Assembly: GCA_029962745.1 (NCBI GenBank)
Contig: JAPZVO010000022.1
Coordinates: 1,112,423 to 1,176,422, forward strand
Length of the DNA stretch: 64,000 nt
Direction: 5' to 3'
Source of the DNA: Echinometra lucunter
Lineage: Eukaryota; Echinodermata; Echinoidea; Camarodonta; Echinometridae
Shown: positions 63,706 through 64,000 of the stretch, one piece after another
Numbering within the stretch: position 1 is the stretch's first letter
Layout: every line of letters begins with the position of its first letter
Program-made: the position numbers and the translations under genes
The notes under the pieces: generated by a model
Told to the model about the DNA's origin: nothing
The model's input: the letters and a program-made list of their open reading frames with translations, nothing else
The model's database searches: none

Positions 63706-64000
63706 AATTTCACATTTTCTCAATTTTCTTGGAAGTTACACATTTTCTTACCCCATAGTCAAAGTATGTTATGTAAAAAGGAATTCTTGTGAACAGCCCC
63801 CCCCCCAAACCTGCAATCTGCACCCCCTGAAAAGGGGGGTTGTTGTGTGGGGCCCTGCCTAAATGCCTATCCCCTTTCCTGAAAACATCACATTGTGAGT
63901 AGTGAGAACCAGGGAATGGGAATTCACTGTAAACTGGAGCAACAGCAATTGAAAACAGAAGCCAAATTCTATTCATATTTTCACCCGCATTTCCGGAGGC

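Overview
The window is one stretch of an animal nuclear genome that holds most of a single large gene on the minus strand. The gene is an ortholog of FRAS1, the Fraser-syndrome extracellular-matrix protein. Reading right to left, 47 exons (window positions 51736 down to 19) join in one open frame of 8,348 nt, about 2,782 codons. All boundaries are GT-AG and all phases agree. Neither end of the gene is present. The exon(s) for the signal peptide and the first half of VWC domain 1 lie to the right and were not found. The rest of Calx-beta 3, Calx-beta 4-5, the C-terminal ectodomain, the membrane segment and the cytoplasmic tail lie to the left.

Layout along the protein: the end of VWC1 and complete VWC2-6 (exons e1-e9, 51.7-35.8 kb); fourteen furin-like cysteine-rich repeats, one per exon, each a phase 1-1 exon (e10-e23, 35.3-18.3 kb); twelve CSPG/NG2 repeats (e24 to the first part of e42, 18.0-3.6 kb); then Calx-beta 1, 2 and the start of 3 (e42-e47, 3.7 kb to the edge). 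Domain order and counts equal those of vertebrate FRAS1 as I recall them, and individual repeats can be paired. FRAS1 acts outside the cell with FREM proteins in basement membranes. The sea-urchin ECM3 protein belongs to the FREM2 side of that family and lacks the VWC/furin front end seen here.

The source is most likely an invertebrate deuterostome, probably a sea urchin. Reasons are the FRAS1 sequence (close to vertebrate FRAS1 but clearly diverged), AT-rich introns of 0.1-5.6 kb, the lack of vertebrate repeat families, and many short foldback elements, TGACCTTTGACC minisatellites and GAT/CT microsatellites of a kind I associate with echinoid genomes. This is inference. I cannot name the species.

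The introns carry almost all other structure: three copies of a ~490-bp TA-flanked MITE with an NRF1-type site; two copies of a second ~410-bp MITE; a ~397-bp element with 29-bp perfect terminal inverted repeats; several foldback elements with a CCAAT loop; two minisatellite-bearing elements with matching ends; one tRNA-derived SINE plus a SINE tail; a 3' CR1/L2-like LINE fragment; and a decayed furin-repeat exon. Three MITE ends lie 11-28 nt past exon donors. From 51,737 to 64,000 I see only intronic or 5' flanking sequence with repeats and no supportable gene. No second gene, rRNA gene, functional tRNA gene or CRISPR array was seen.
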